In this document: positions 52,738-61,262 of the stretch, piece after piece | Layout: every line of letters starts with the position of its first letter | How positions within the stretch are numbered: the first letter of the stretch is position 1 | DNA from: Flavobacterium sp. MDT1-60 | GTDB taxonomy: Bacteria > Bacteroidota > Bacteroidia > Flavobacteriales > Flavobacteriaceae | Assembly: GCF_014844035.1 (NCBI RefSeq) | Contig: NZ_CP062159.1 | Span: 62,001-126,000 of the forward strand | DNA length: 64,000 nucleotides | Direction: 5' to 3' | Position numbers and translations under genes: made by a program | Notes under the pieces: generated by a model | What the model saw: the letters and a program-made list of their open reading frames with translations, nothing else | The model's database searches: none | What the model was told of the DNA's origin: nothing

Positions 52738-54509
52738 AAATAATAATAAGTATCGTGATGTTAATAGCAATTAATACAGCTATTGCACAGAATAGTTCAT
52801 TAAGTAAAAATGAAACTATAACTAAAGCCACGAGCGAAAATATATTTGTTCATTTAAACACCACAACTTTAGTTGCGGGAGAGACGTTACATTGTAAGTT
52901 TTATTGTTTAAATCCATCAAATAACAACCTAAGTGACATAAGCAAAATTGCTCATGTAAAAATTGTCAACGAAGAAAACCAGGTTGTTTTAATGAACAAA
53001 ATTCATCTGGACAAGGCAACTGGACAAGGCGATTTTTTTATACCAACAACATTTAGTACAGGTAACTATAAACTTATTGCCTATACAAACTGGATGTTAA
53101 ACAAAAAAGATTCAAAAGTTTCTGAAACCGATCTTTTTATAATAAATCCTTATTCAACAAGTAAAAAAAACAATTCTAATAAAGATTCTAACACGCAAAT
53201 AAAAGAAGCAAAAACTCCAAAAGCTGAAATAAGTATTACAAACCAACCAAAGGATGAATCATTTACCTTAGAAGTAGATAAAAAAATAGCAGCAAAAAGA
53301 GAACAAATTTCACTTAAAATAAAGTCATCAAATCCTGTCCTTAATAAAGGAAGTTTTTCACTGTCAGTAAAAAAAACAGATAATTTACCCAGTATAAAAC
53401 CAATGAATTCTTACGAGTTTACAAAATCTAATTCTAATAATCAATTGGCAAACACTATCAACGATAATATCTTATTTTTACCAGAATTTAGAGGAGAAAT
53501 GATATCAGGCTCCATTATAAACATAAAAGACCCAAAACAAATTGTAGATAAAGATGTAGCGTTATCAATACCAGGAACTGATTTTGCATTTAAGATTGTC
53601 AAAACTGATGAGTACGGTAAATTCAATTTTATTTTAGATAAAAACCCAAATTATGCAAATACTGTCCTTCAGGTTGTGGAAAATGATAGAAATGATTATA
53701 AAATAGAAATTGAAAAAGATAAAGATTATGATCTGTCAGAATTGAAATTTACAAATGACTTAAATCTTACATCTGATTATAAAAAGAACATTGAAGAAAG
53801 GTCAATTGCAAACCAAATTGAGAATGCCTATTATCCAATCAAAAAAGATAGTATAGAAAGTAATACTAAAGCGATCCCTTTTTATCATCCGTTAGAAAAA
53901 GAGTACGTTCTTGCGGATTACACCAAATTTCCAAGTTTAAAAGAAACCATTACAGAAGTAATTACAGAAGCATATTATCGTGAAGAAAATAATAGTTTCA
54001 CACTAAATGTGAGAGATATAAATTACGATTTAAAATATTTTTCAGAACCTGCATTGGTATTAGTCGACGGATTATTAATCCAAAATGTTAATGAATTGGT
54101 CGATTATAAAACTGAGAATATATACAAAGTCAGTATTGTTCCCGGAATTTATCTTTATGGACCAAAAGCATTTAATGGTATCATTAGTATTACTACAAAA
54201 AATAATGATTATGTGAGTAAAACAACAGGTAATTACATTCTGAAGTCAGAGATTCAAAGACCATTAAAAAAAACAATATATTTTAAACAAGACTATACAG
54301 ACAGAACTAAATATAGTCGAATTCCTGATTACAGATACCAATTGCTTTGGCAACCTGAATTAAAATTGGAAAAAACTGAAAACGTAATTTCCTTTTACAC
54401 TTCTGATGTACCGGGAGTTTATGAAATAAATTTAGAAGGATTTACAGAAAAAGGAATTCCTGTTACCTTAAAAGAAACTATAGAAGTAAAAAATGTGACT
54501 GCTAATTAA
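52725..54509 (+). CDS. Periplasmic protein with MG2-like and TonB-plug-like domains (copy A)
   Basis: The 594-residue protein starts at TTG 52725, inside the end of the DUF4249 gene; the signal peptide is MDRLKIIISIVMLIAINTAI plus AQ. An MG2-type (macroglobulin-like) domain lies at about 38-145 (NIFVHLNTTTLVAGETLHCK, FFIPTTFSTGNYKLIAYTNW). A plug-like segment at about 445-500 reads LVDGLLIQNVNELVDYKTEN and YGPKAFNGIISITTKN, like the plug of TonB receptors, but no barrel follows. It may dock on a barrel or link the receptor to the lipoprotein; this is inference. The copy B paralogue has the same layout. Confidence 0.8.
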   Translation: MDRLKIIISIVMLIAINTAIAQNSSLSKNETITKATSENIFVHLNTTTLVAGETLHCKFYCLNPSNNNLSDISKIAHVKIVNEENQVVLMNKIHLDKATGQGDFFIPTTFSTGNYKLIAYTNWMLNKKDSKVSETDLFIINPYSTSKKNNSNKDSNTQIKEAKTPKAEISITNQPKDESFTLEVDKKIAAKREQISLKIKSSNPVLNKGSFSLSVKKTDNLPSIKPMNSYEFTKSNSNNQLANTINDNILFLPEFRGEMISGSIINIKDPKQIVDKDVALSIPGTDFAFKIVKTDEYGKFNFILDKNPNYANTVLQVVENDRNDYKIEIEKDKDYDLSELKFTNDLNLTSDYKKNIEERSIANQIENAYYPIKKDSIESNTKAIPFYHPLEKEYVLADYTKFPSLKETITEVITEAYYREENNSFTLNVRDINYDLKYFSEPALVLVDGLLIQNVNELVDYKTENIYKVSIVPGIYLYGPKAFNGIISITTKNNDYVSKTTGNYILKSEIQRPLKKTIYFKQDYTDRTKYSRIPDYRYQLLWQPELKLEKTENVISFYTSDVPGVYEINLEGFTEKGIPVTLKETIEVKNVTAN

Positions 54510-54569
54510 AATAATAGATATGGTTATTCTAATAAAGAGAGCGCTCACGTTAGTTAATAAAAATTCACA

Positions 54570-54605
54570 AAAATCCCATTTTATTCATTTAAATTGGGAC
54601 TTTTC
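54570..54605 (+). terminator. Decayed copy of the pnp terminator at the duplication junction
   Basis: The hairpin (TCCCATTTT, loop, AAATTGGGA) has mismatches but keeps the loop string ATTCATTT and the tail TTTTCGTT seen in the pnp terminator. It lies after the copy A operon and may still end its transcript weakly. Confidence 0.6.
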
Positions 54606-54671
54606 GTTAATAATAACAAATAATTTATCACATTTTAACACGTATACACATTATCTATAACATTTTTTTAA

Positions 54672-54679
54672 TACTTTTG
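54672..54679 (+). promoter_or_regulatory. Putative -7 box (TACTTTTG) of operon copy B
   Basis: It matches TAnnTTTG 37 bases upstream of the TTG start, in the same context as in copy A. Confidence 0.6.
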
Positions 54680-54716
54680 AAATCAACCAAAACAAAACAC
54701 TAAAACGACCAATCCT

Positions 54717-55433
54717 TTGAAAAATCATCAACAAAAAACTATTTTCCTTGTTTTATTTGGATTATTCTTAAATATTTACTCCACCCAAAGTCAAACAAAT
54801 GATGATATTATTGTCTATAATTGGTTCGATAAAAATTTAGGTTTAGAATCTCTGGATTTTAAAAACGGACTAGCCCATCTAAATTTTGACAAGACTGCTA
54901 CTAATCAAAATCGTTATTTAACTGATGAATTCAGAAAAGGAAGTATTAGCTACAATGAACAGATATACTTTGATTTGTTTCTGAAATATGATATTCATAG
55001 TGATGAATTGGTTTTAAGACCTTACGATGAAGCTAACACAACCAAAATCAACCTTATTAAAGACAACATTAAGTCCTTTTCCATTGGAAATGAGAAATTT
55101 ACCAACCTTAAAGAACTTAACCCAACCGTCTTAAAAGGTGGATATTATGAAGAGGTATTAATTGGAAAAAACATTACACTTTATATCAAATACTATAAAG
55201 AAAAAAAGAAAAGCAGCAAGGATGAAATTAATTTAATTGATTATGTACCCAAATATGAGTTTGTCTTATTTAAAGAAAACAGGTATAATTTGATAAGTGA
55301 AAAAAAAGAAATCATAACGCTGTTTCCTGACAGTAAAAGAAAAATAAATGATTTTTATCTTATGAATAGAGACTTGAGAAAAGAGAATCCTCCCCTATTC
55401 ATGAAAAACCTTATCAAATACATTAATAATTAA
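54717..55433 (+). CDS. Secreted hypothetical protein, first gene of operon copy B
   Basis: The 238-residue protein starts with TTG, and its signal peptide (TIFLVLFGLFLNIYSTQSQ) is close to that of copy A even in DNA. Shared landmarks are YNWFDKNLGLESLDF, FLKYDIHSDELVLRPYD, GGYYEEVLIGKNITLYIKYY and FMKNLIKYINN. The remainder has diverged much more than the signal peptide. The receptor gene starts 20 bases downstream. The family is unknown to me. Confidence 0.8.
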   Translation: MKNHQQKTIFLVLFGLFLNIYSTQSQTNDDIIVYNWFDKNLGLESLDFKNGLAHLNFDKTATNQNRYLTDEFRKGSISYNEQIYFDLFLKYDIHSDELVLRPYDEANTTKINLIKDNIKSFSIGNEKFTNLKELNPTVLKGGYYEEVLIGKNITLYIKYYKEKKKSSKDEINLIDYVPKYEFVLFKENRYNLISEKKEIITLFPDSKRKINDFYLMNRDLRKENPPLFMKNLIKYINN

Positions 55434-55453
55434 AATTTGCAGAAATCATCCAA

Positions 55454-58195
55454 ATGAGAATATTTACGATCCTTATATTATTTTTCGGTTTTAATCAATT
55501 AATGTATTCACAAGTTCAAAAAAACACGATCAACATTAATTACAGCAACATCAGCAGGATTGATGTTTTAAAAAAAATTGAAGCTTCTACTAATTATAAA
55601 TTTTATTTTCAGGACGACTGGCTCGATAATACTGTTTTAATTTCAGGCGATTATTCAAATAAGACTATTGAAGAATTATTATCAAAAGTTTTAGAAGACA
55701 CTGACCTAAATTTTTTTATTAGTAAAAATAAAATCATACTAACCAAAAACAGTATTATTTACAGCAAATTACCAAGTAACGGAACCAAAGATTCTAATAC
55801 CCCAATCTTTTTCCAACAATATGATTCCGTTAAAAAAAATAAATTGGAGGCAGCATCACCAATTGCATTAATTGGTAAAGAGTCATTAGATTCAGATGTT
55901 GAACTTTATACACTTTCTGGTCACATTACTGATTTAAAAGATGGCAAACCTCTTGCGGACATAACGGTAAAAGCAAAAAATACTCCAATATCAACTATTA
56001 CAAATACTGAAGGATTTTACAGTTTAAAACTTCCTACCGGTCTGAGTACAATAGAAATCGAGTCGATATTTCACAATAGTACTTCTCGAAAAATCATGAT
56101 TTATAGTAACGGTACTTTGGATTTTTCTATCATCGAAAAAATAAATCAATTAGATGAAGTATTAGTAAAAGGGAAAGACAGCCAAAACATCAGAACAGCG
56201 ATTACAGGTGTTACAACTATCGAAGCTGAAGGAATTAAAAATATCCCTTTAGTGCTGGGAGAGCGAGATATTTTTAAGGTTGCCTTAACCATTCCCGGGA
56301 TAAAAACTGCCGGTGAAGGTTCATCTGGATTTAATGTCCGAGGAGGAAAAGAAGATCAGAACCTGATATTATTGGACAACGCAACCATTTATAACCCTAC
56401 GCACCTTTTTGGATTTTTCTCTTCTGTTAATCCTTATACAATAAACAAAGTTGACATTTATAAAGGTGGAATACCTCCAGAATTCGGAGGTAGATTATCA
56501 TCTGTTTTTGATATTGCTTCTAAAAATGGAAATGCCGAAAAAATATCAGGAGAAGGGGGTATTGGGCCAGTAACAAGTAATCTTACTCTTTCAATTCCCG
56601 TTGTAAAAGACAAAGCCAGTTTATTAATCGGTGGAAGAGCAACTTACTCAGATTGGATTTTAAAGCAATTAGATGATGAAAACCTAAAAAACAGCCAGGC
56701 TTCTTTTTATGATTTATTTGCAAAATACAATCACAAAATAAACAAAAATAATTCAGTAGAAGGAACCGGATATTACAGTAAAGATGCGTACAGTATAACT
56801 CCTGATTCTATCTATAAATACAGCAACAGTCTTGTTTCTTTAAAATGGAAACATGCTTTTAATGAAAAAAACAGCGGCGAACTAAACTTTACAAATAGTG
56901 GCTATAATTTCAGTATCAATTATGAATCTACTAATCCGGAATCCTTTATTTTCAAATATAAAATAAATGAAACTCAGGCAAATTTAAAATTCAATAGTGA
57001 ATTAGGCGCTAATCACAAATTCACTTATGGAGTAACGAGTAAATTATACAAAGTTAATCCGGGAGAATTAAGTCCAAACGGATCTTCTTCAATTGTGACT
57101 CCGACAAAAGTAGATGATGAAAAAGGATTGGAATCGGCTGTGTTTTTCTCTGATAAATTTCAAATCACCGAAAAATTATTATTGGATATTGGAGCCCGAT
57201 ATTCTCTTTATGCAGCTTTAGGACCATCTACGCAAAAAATTTACCAAGAAGGCGTTCCGATGACTCCTTCAACTGTAATCGAGGAAAAAACATACACTAA
57301 TAATCAGGTAATAAACACTTCTGGCGGATTTGAGCCAAGAATAGGTTTGAGATATATCTTTGATGAAAGCTTATTTGTAAAAGCTGGTTTCGATAAAAAT
57401 TTCCAATATATTCACCTACTAACAAATAATACTACTCAATCTCCAACGGATACCTGGAAATTATCTGATTTGAATGTTAAACCAGAAAGTGGATTACAAT
57501 ATTCTTTAGGCATTTTCAAAAAATTGGATTACAAAGATATCGAGCTTAGTCTTGAAGGTTATTATAAAACATCAAAAAACATATTAGATTACAAAGTAGG
57601 CGCCAATATTCTTTTAAACCAAGATCTAGAAACCGAATTATTGCAAGGAGATGGAAAAGCCTACGGAGTCGAATTTTTATTAAAAAAACCTAACGGAAGA
57701 CTTAACGGATGGATTGGATACACTTATTCTAGAACTTTTATAAAATTAGACAGTCAATTTAATGATGAAAAAGTAAATAATGGTGAATATTTTCCAACTA
57801 ATTTTGATAAACCACATGACTTTAGCATTGTAATGAATTATAAATTCACACATCGCTATAGTTTTTCTTCTAATTTTGTATATCAAACCGGAAGACCAGT
57901 TACCTACCCAATTGGTAAATATTTTTATCAGGGTGCCGAATATACAATGTATAGTGACCGAAATAAATACCGAATACCTGATTATTACAGACTTGACATA
58001 GGACTTAACATTGAAGGAAATCATAAAATAAAAAAATTAGCGCATAGTTTCTGGAATATTTCGATCTACAATGTATTGGGAAGAAATAATCCTTACTCCA
58101 TCTTTTTTGTAACAAAAGATGGACAAATTAAAGCCTATCAGACCTCTATTTTTGCAGTTCCGATACCAACTATTACTTATAATTTTAAATTTTAA
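55454..58195 (+). CDS. TonB-dependent receptor with STN and carboxypeptidase-like domains (copy B)
   Basis: The 913-residue protein has a signal peptide (ending LMYSQ), an STN-type domain (VLKKIEASTNYKFYFQDDWL), a carboxypeptidase-like domain at about 152-235 (TLSGHITDLKDGKPLADITV), the plug (IPLVLGERDIFKVALTIPGI; GSSGFNVRGGKEDQNLILLD) and a barrel ending VPIPTITYNFKF. It matches copy A almost throughout, with identical blocks such as YIHLLTNNTTQSPTD and NVLGRNNPYSIFF; differences cluster in barrel strands and loops. It is not accompanied by SusD or a sigma/anti-sigma pair. Confidence 0.9.
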   Translation: MRIFTILILFFGFNQLMYSQVQKNTININYSNISRIDVLKKIEASTNYKFYFQDDWLDNTVLISGDYSNKTIEELLSKVLEDTDLNFFISKNKIILTKNSIIYSKLPSNGTKDSNTPIFFQQYDSVKKNKLEAASPIALIGKESLDSDVELYTLSGHITDLKDGKPLADITVKAKNTPISTITNTEGFYSLKLPTGLSTIEIESIFHNSTSRKIMIYSNGTLDFSIIEKINQLDEVLVKGKDSQNIRTAITGVTTIEAEGIKNIPLVLGERDIFKVALTIPGIKTAGEGSSGFNVRGGKEDQNLILLDNATIYNPTHLFGFFSSVNPYTINKVDIYKGGIPPEFGGRLSSVFDIASKNGNAEKISGEGGIGPVTSNLTLSIPVVKDKASLLIGGRATYSDWILKQLDDENLKNSQASFYDLFAKYNHKINKNNSVEGTGYYSKDAYSITPDSIYKYSNSLVSLKWKHAFNEKNSGELNFTNSGYNFSINYESTNPESFIFKYKINETQANLKFNSELGANHKFTYGVTSKLYKVNPGELSPNGSSSIVTPTKVDDEKGLESAVFFSDKFQITEKLLLDIGARYSLYAALGPSTQKIYQEGVPMTPSTVIEEKTYTNNQVINTSGGFEPRIGLRYIFDESLFVKAGFDKNFQYIHLLTNNTTQSPTDTWKLSDLNVKPESGLQYSLGIFKKLDYKDIELSLEGYYKTSKNILDYKVGANILLNQDLETELLQGDGKAYGVEFLLKKPNGRLNGWIGYTYSRTFIKLDSQFNDEKVNNGEYFPTNFDKPHDFSIVMNYKFTHRYSFSSNFVYQTGRPVTYPIGKYFYQGAEYTMYSDRNKYRIPDYYRLDIGLNIEGNHKIKKLAHSFWNISIYNVLGRNNPYSIFFVTKDGQIKAYQTSIFAVPIPTITYNFKF

Positions 58196-58199
58196 AGTC

Positions 58200-59402
58200 A
58201 TGAAAGTCTTATTCAGATTTCTCACAATATTAATACTCTCAACAACCGCTGGGTGTACGACTCCATACGACTATCAAACTAACGGATTCGATGATGTTAT
58301 TACAATTGAAGCTACTATAACTGATCAATTTAAAACTCAGGAAATAAAACTTACAAGAACTTACAAACTTGAAGAAAAAGTACCTACGTTCGAAACGAAA
58401 GCTATTGTTTTTGTAACTGATGACAAAGGGAATAAATACGATTTTAAAGAGAATGCAGGAACATACACTTCTATAAATCAGTTTCAGGCAAGTCCGGACA
58501 GAACTTATGAATTACATATTCGTACCCAAGATGGAAGATCATATATTTCAAATGCAGAAAAATTACCACAACAAACCCAAATCGAAAGTGTAAACGCTGA
58601 TGCTATTACCAAAGCAGGAGTTCTTGGAGTAGAAATTACAGTAAACAGTACTGACCCCACTAATTCATCAAAATACTATAGATATGAATATGAAGAAACT
58701 TCTCAAATTATTGCTCCAAAATATTATCCGGAAATGTTGGTTGCAAATAACGGTAGGGTTACTTTTCAGCCAAGAAATTATGAAGCAAGAATTTGTTATA
58801 CTACGGAGAAATCAAACACTTTGTTATTGACAAGCACGAGCCATTTATCAGAAGACAAAGTATCTAATTTTCCAGTTCGATTTATTTCTAGCAAAGACAA
58901 ATTTATCAGAAACAGATATAGCATTTTAGTTAAGCAATACGTTCAAAGTCTGGCTGCGCATACTTTTTCTGAAACACTTAAAGAAATATCAGCCACCGGA
59001 AGTATTTTATCGCAAACGCAACCTGGCTTTTTTTACGGAAACATTCAATCAGAAACTAATCCATCTGAAAAAGTAATCGGTTACTTTGATGTTTCGTCTT
59101 ATTCAGAAAAAAGAATTTTCTTCAGTTTTACGGAACTTTTCCCGAAAGAGCCTAAGCCGCAATATCAATACGAATGTCCTTCAGAGATACCAGAATCAGA
59201 CTTTCCACAATACTTTTTCAATTATTGTTTTTCTACTAATCCAAATGCGGGTTGTCAGGGAAATTTAATTGTAGAATACATACGAACAAGAATCAAAGTC
59301 TTTTTCCCCAATGAAGGTAACCTTTATTTATTGTACCCTATTGAATGTGGAGATTGCACGTCATTTTCATCAAATATAAAACCATCATTTTGGATAGATT
59401 AA
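58200..59402 (+). CDS. DUF4249 lipoprotein (copy B)
   Basis: The start at ATG 58200, four bases after the receptor stop, gives a clean lipoprotein signal (LTILILSTTAGCTTP; lipid Cys19) and 400 residues; the frame also stays open into the receptor gene, which is not used. The N-terminal part (DDVITIEATITDQFKTQEIK) and the C-terminal CGDCTSFSSNIKPSFWID parallel copy A. Its last 13 bases overlap the next gene, exactly as in copy A. It is probably the surface lipoprotein partner of the receptor. Confidence 0.9.
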   Translation: MKVLFRFLTILILSTTAGCTTPYDYQTNGFDDVITIEATITDQFKTQEIKLTRTYKLEEKVPTFETKAIVFVTDDKGNKYDFKENAGTYTSINQFQASPDRTYELHIRTQDGRSYISNAEKLPQQTQIESVNADAITKAGVLGVEITVNSTDPTNSSKYYRYEYEETSQIIAPKYYPEMLVANNGRVTFQPRNYEARICYTTEKSNTLLLTSTSHLSEDKVSNFPVRFISSKDKFIRNRYSILVKQYVQSLAAHTFSETLKEISATGSILSQTQPGFFYGNIQSETNPSEKVIGYFDVSSYSEKRIFFSFTELFPKEPKPQYQYECPSEIPESDFPQYFFNYCFSTNPNAGCQGNLIVEYIRTRIKVFFPNEGNLYLLYPIECGDCTSFSSNIKPSFWID

Positions 59403-61123
59403 AATATATATTAGTCATAGCTTTAATAATAAGTTTTCAGCAAATTTCTTTTGCTCAGAAAAGCAATACTATTAATGAGCTGAGTGAGATCGACAAAAAG
59501 TTAAACGAGTCAATTTATGTTAGCACAAACGGCAATTCGTTCCTAACCGGAGAAACTTTACTCTATAAATTTTTCTGCGTCAACAGTACAACAAATATTC
59601 CATCAAAATATAGCAAAGTAGCCTATCTCAAACTTATAGACAGTAATAAAAAAACCATTTTTACTCAGAAATTATTCCTTGAAAACGGAATTTCAAATGG
59701 TGATTTTTTTATTCCGACCACTTTAGAAACCGGAAGCTATAAGATTATCGGGTATACGAATTGGATGCTTAATAAAAATGCTTCAGTATATTTTAGTCAA
59801 GATATCTTTATAATAAATCCATATAAAGAAAAATCAAAAAATGTTATCACTGAGAAAGTTTCTCAGTCAGAAGTAATCTCGAATGAAAATATTTCTTTTG
59901 ATTTAAAAAGTAAAACTTACAAAAGCAGAGATAAAATAGAATTTAAAATCAATACAACTTCTGAGGAATTTGCTAAAGGGAATTATATAGTATCTATTCG
60001 AAAAGCAGATGGTTTACTATCTCAAAATAAAATAAATTTTAAAGAATCACAAGCGGAAAACCAAAATAGAAATTTTAATACGGAAATCAATAGTACTAAT
60101 TTTTTACTTCCTGAATTACGCGGGGAAATCATCAGCGGAAAACTTTCGTCTAACACCTCGGAAATTAAAAATAAAAAAGTGGCACTTTCTATTGTAGGCA
60201 AAAACAATGATTTGAAATTGACTAAGACGGATGAGCAAGGTAAATTTCAATTTAATTTGGAAAACCCAAATCCAAATCCAAATATTATTGTACAGGTTAT
60301 TGAAGATAATAACGAAGATTATACTATTGTGATGGACCAGCCTAAAGACATAGATATTTCAAATTTAACATTCCCTGTTTTTGAGTTTAATTCAGAGTTT
60401 GTAAATAACGTGACCGAGCGCTTAGTTTCGACTCAAATCGAAAATGCCTATTTTAGCAAAAAGAAAGATAGCACTATAGTTCCTAATGATAGTATTGCAT
60501 TTTATGGATCTTTGTCAAAGGAATTTAAACTTGATGCATTTACACGATTCCCAACAATGGCAGAAACGATTACAGAAGTTGTGGCTGGTGTTTACTTCAA
60601 AAAAATCAACAACGATTATTCGATTCATGTTTATGATTATGATCCTAATTATGAATCGACAATACCTGCCTTAATAACAGTTGATGGGTTAATTATTCAA
60701 AATGTAAATGAATTGTTTACCTATAATCCTAAAAATATTTATAAAGTTAATGTTGTAAAAGGACTTTATTACTATGGTTCAAAATCATTCAACGGAATTG
60801 TTGCTTTTACAACCAAAAATGGAGATTATGACACTAATCTTAAAGGTAATTTTATAATTAGGCCAGAAATTTTAAGACCTCAATATAAAAAAGAATATTT
60901 TCAGCCAGATTATGCAGATGGCAAATATTCAAGAATTCCAGATTACAGACATCAATTATTATGGATGCCAAAAGTTGATTTGAGTAATTCAGATTCAAAA
61001 GTATCTTTTTATGCATCTGATGTTCCGGGTAAATATGAAATAATTTTAGAAGGATTTTCGGGTACAGGAAAACCAGTTTTTATAAAAGAAAACATTGAAA
61101 TACAGGATTTAATCTCAAATTAA
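59390..61123 (+). CDS. Periplasmic protein with MG2-like and TonB-plug-like domains (copy B)
   Basis: By analogy with copy A it starts at TTG 59390 (LDRLKYILVIALIISFQQI, a signal peptide ending SFAQ), giving 577 residues. The MG2-like part reads SIYVSTNGNSFLTGETLLYK and FFIPTTLETGSYKIIGYTNW; the plug-like segment reads ITVDGLIIQNVNELFTYNP and YYGSKSFNGIVAFTTKNGDY. It ends with a further beta domain (SFYASDVPGKYEIILEGFSG) shared with copy A. The 13-base overlap with the DUF4249 gene suggests translational coupling. A strong terminator follows. Confidence 0.8.
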   Translation: MDRLKYILVIALIISFQQISFAQKSNTINELSEIDKKLNESIYVSTNGNSFLTGETLLYKFFCVNSTTNIPSKYSKVAYLKLIDSNKKTIFTQKLFLENGISNGDFFIPTTLETGSYKIIGYTNWMLNKNASVYFSQDIFIINPYKEKSKNVITEKVSQSEVISNENISFDLKSKTYKSRDKIEFKINTTSEEFAKGNYIVSIRKADGLLSQNKINFKESQAENQNRNFNTEINSTNFLLPELRGEIISGKLSSNTSEIKNKKVALSIVGKNNDLKLTKTDEQGKFQFNLENPNPNPNIIVQVIEDNNEDYTIVMDQPKDIDISNLTFPVFEFNSEFVNNVTERLVSTQIENAYFSKKKDSTIVPNDSIAFYGSLSKEFKLDAFTRFPTMAETITEVVAGVYFKKINNDYSIHVYDYDPNYESTIPALITVDGLIIQNVNELFTYNPKNIYKVNVVKGLYYYGSKSFNGIVAFTTKNGDYDTNLKGNFIIRPEILRPQYKKEYFQPDYADGKYSRIPDYRHQLLWMPKVDLSNSDSKVSFYASDVPGKYEIILEGFSGTGKPVFIKENIEIQDLISN

Positions 61124-61142
61124 AACCTCAATACTTAAGATA

Positions 61143-61181
61143 AAAAGATCCATTTCAGTATATTGAAACGGATCTTTTTTA
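61143..61181 (+). terminator. Terminator of operon copy B
   Basis: The stem AAAAGATCC-ATTTCA with TGAAA-CGGATCTTTT ends in six T, about 20 bases after the stop. Confidence 0.85.
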
Positions 61182-61248
61182 TTTTTTTTATAATTATTGT
61201 AACTTTTTTGAAACTTCCTACGTATAACCATTTGTACACTTTAAAAAT

Positions 61249-61254
61249 AAGGAG
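61249..61254 (+). promoter_or_regulatory. Shine-Dalgarno-like site (AAGGAG) of rpoD
   Basis: AAGGAG lies 8 bases before the rpoD ATG. Most genes in this window lack such a site, as usual for Bacteroidetes, so it stands out. Confidence 0.55.
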
Positions 61255-61262
61255 ACAAGAAA

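Larger units (their letters stand above)
47797..54569 (+). repeat. Tandem duplication, copy A (four-gene outer-membrane operon)
   Basis: This block and the next (54570-61123) have the same order: terminator-like hairpin ending in TTTTCGTT, TACTTTTG box, TTG-started secreted protein, TonB-dependent receptor, DUF4249 lipoprotein and MG2/plug protein. Nucleotide likeness is clear at the hairpin, promoter and signal-peptide segments and in long protein blocks of the receptors. The divergence suggests an old duplication. Confidence 0.85.
54570..61123 (+). repeat. Tandem duplication, copy B (four-gene outer-membrane operon)
   Basis: This is the second member of the duplicated block, same gene order and overlaps as copy A, beginning with the decayed terminator and ending at the stop of the MG2/plug gene, before the terminator at 61143. 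Confidence 0.85.

Noticed and set aside
58119..58199. Upstream extension of the copy B DUF4249 protein
   Set aside because: It overlaps the receptor gene; the lipoprotein signal begins at 58200.
47797..61123. SusC/SusD polysaccharide utilisation locus
   Set aside because: No SusD-type protein, glycoside hydrolase or regulator is present; the lipoprotein is DUF4249.
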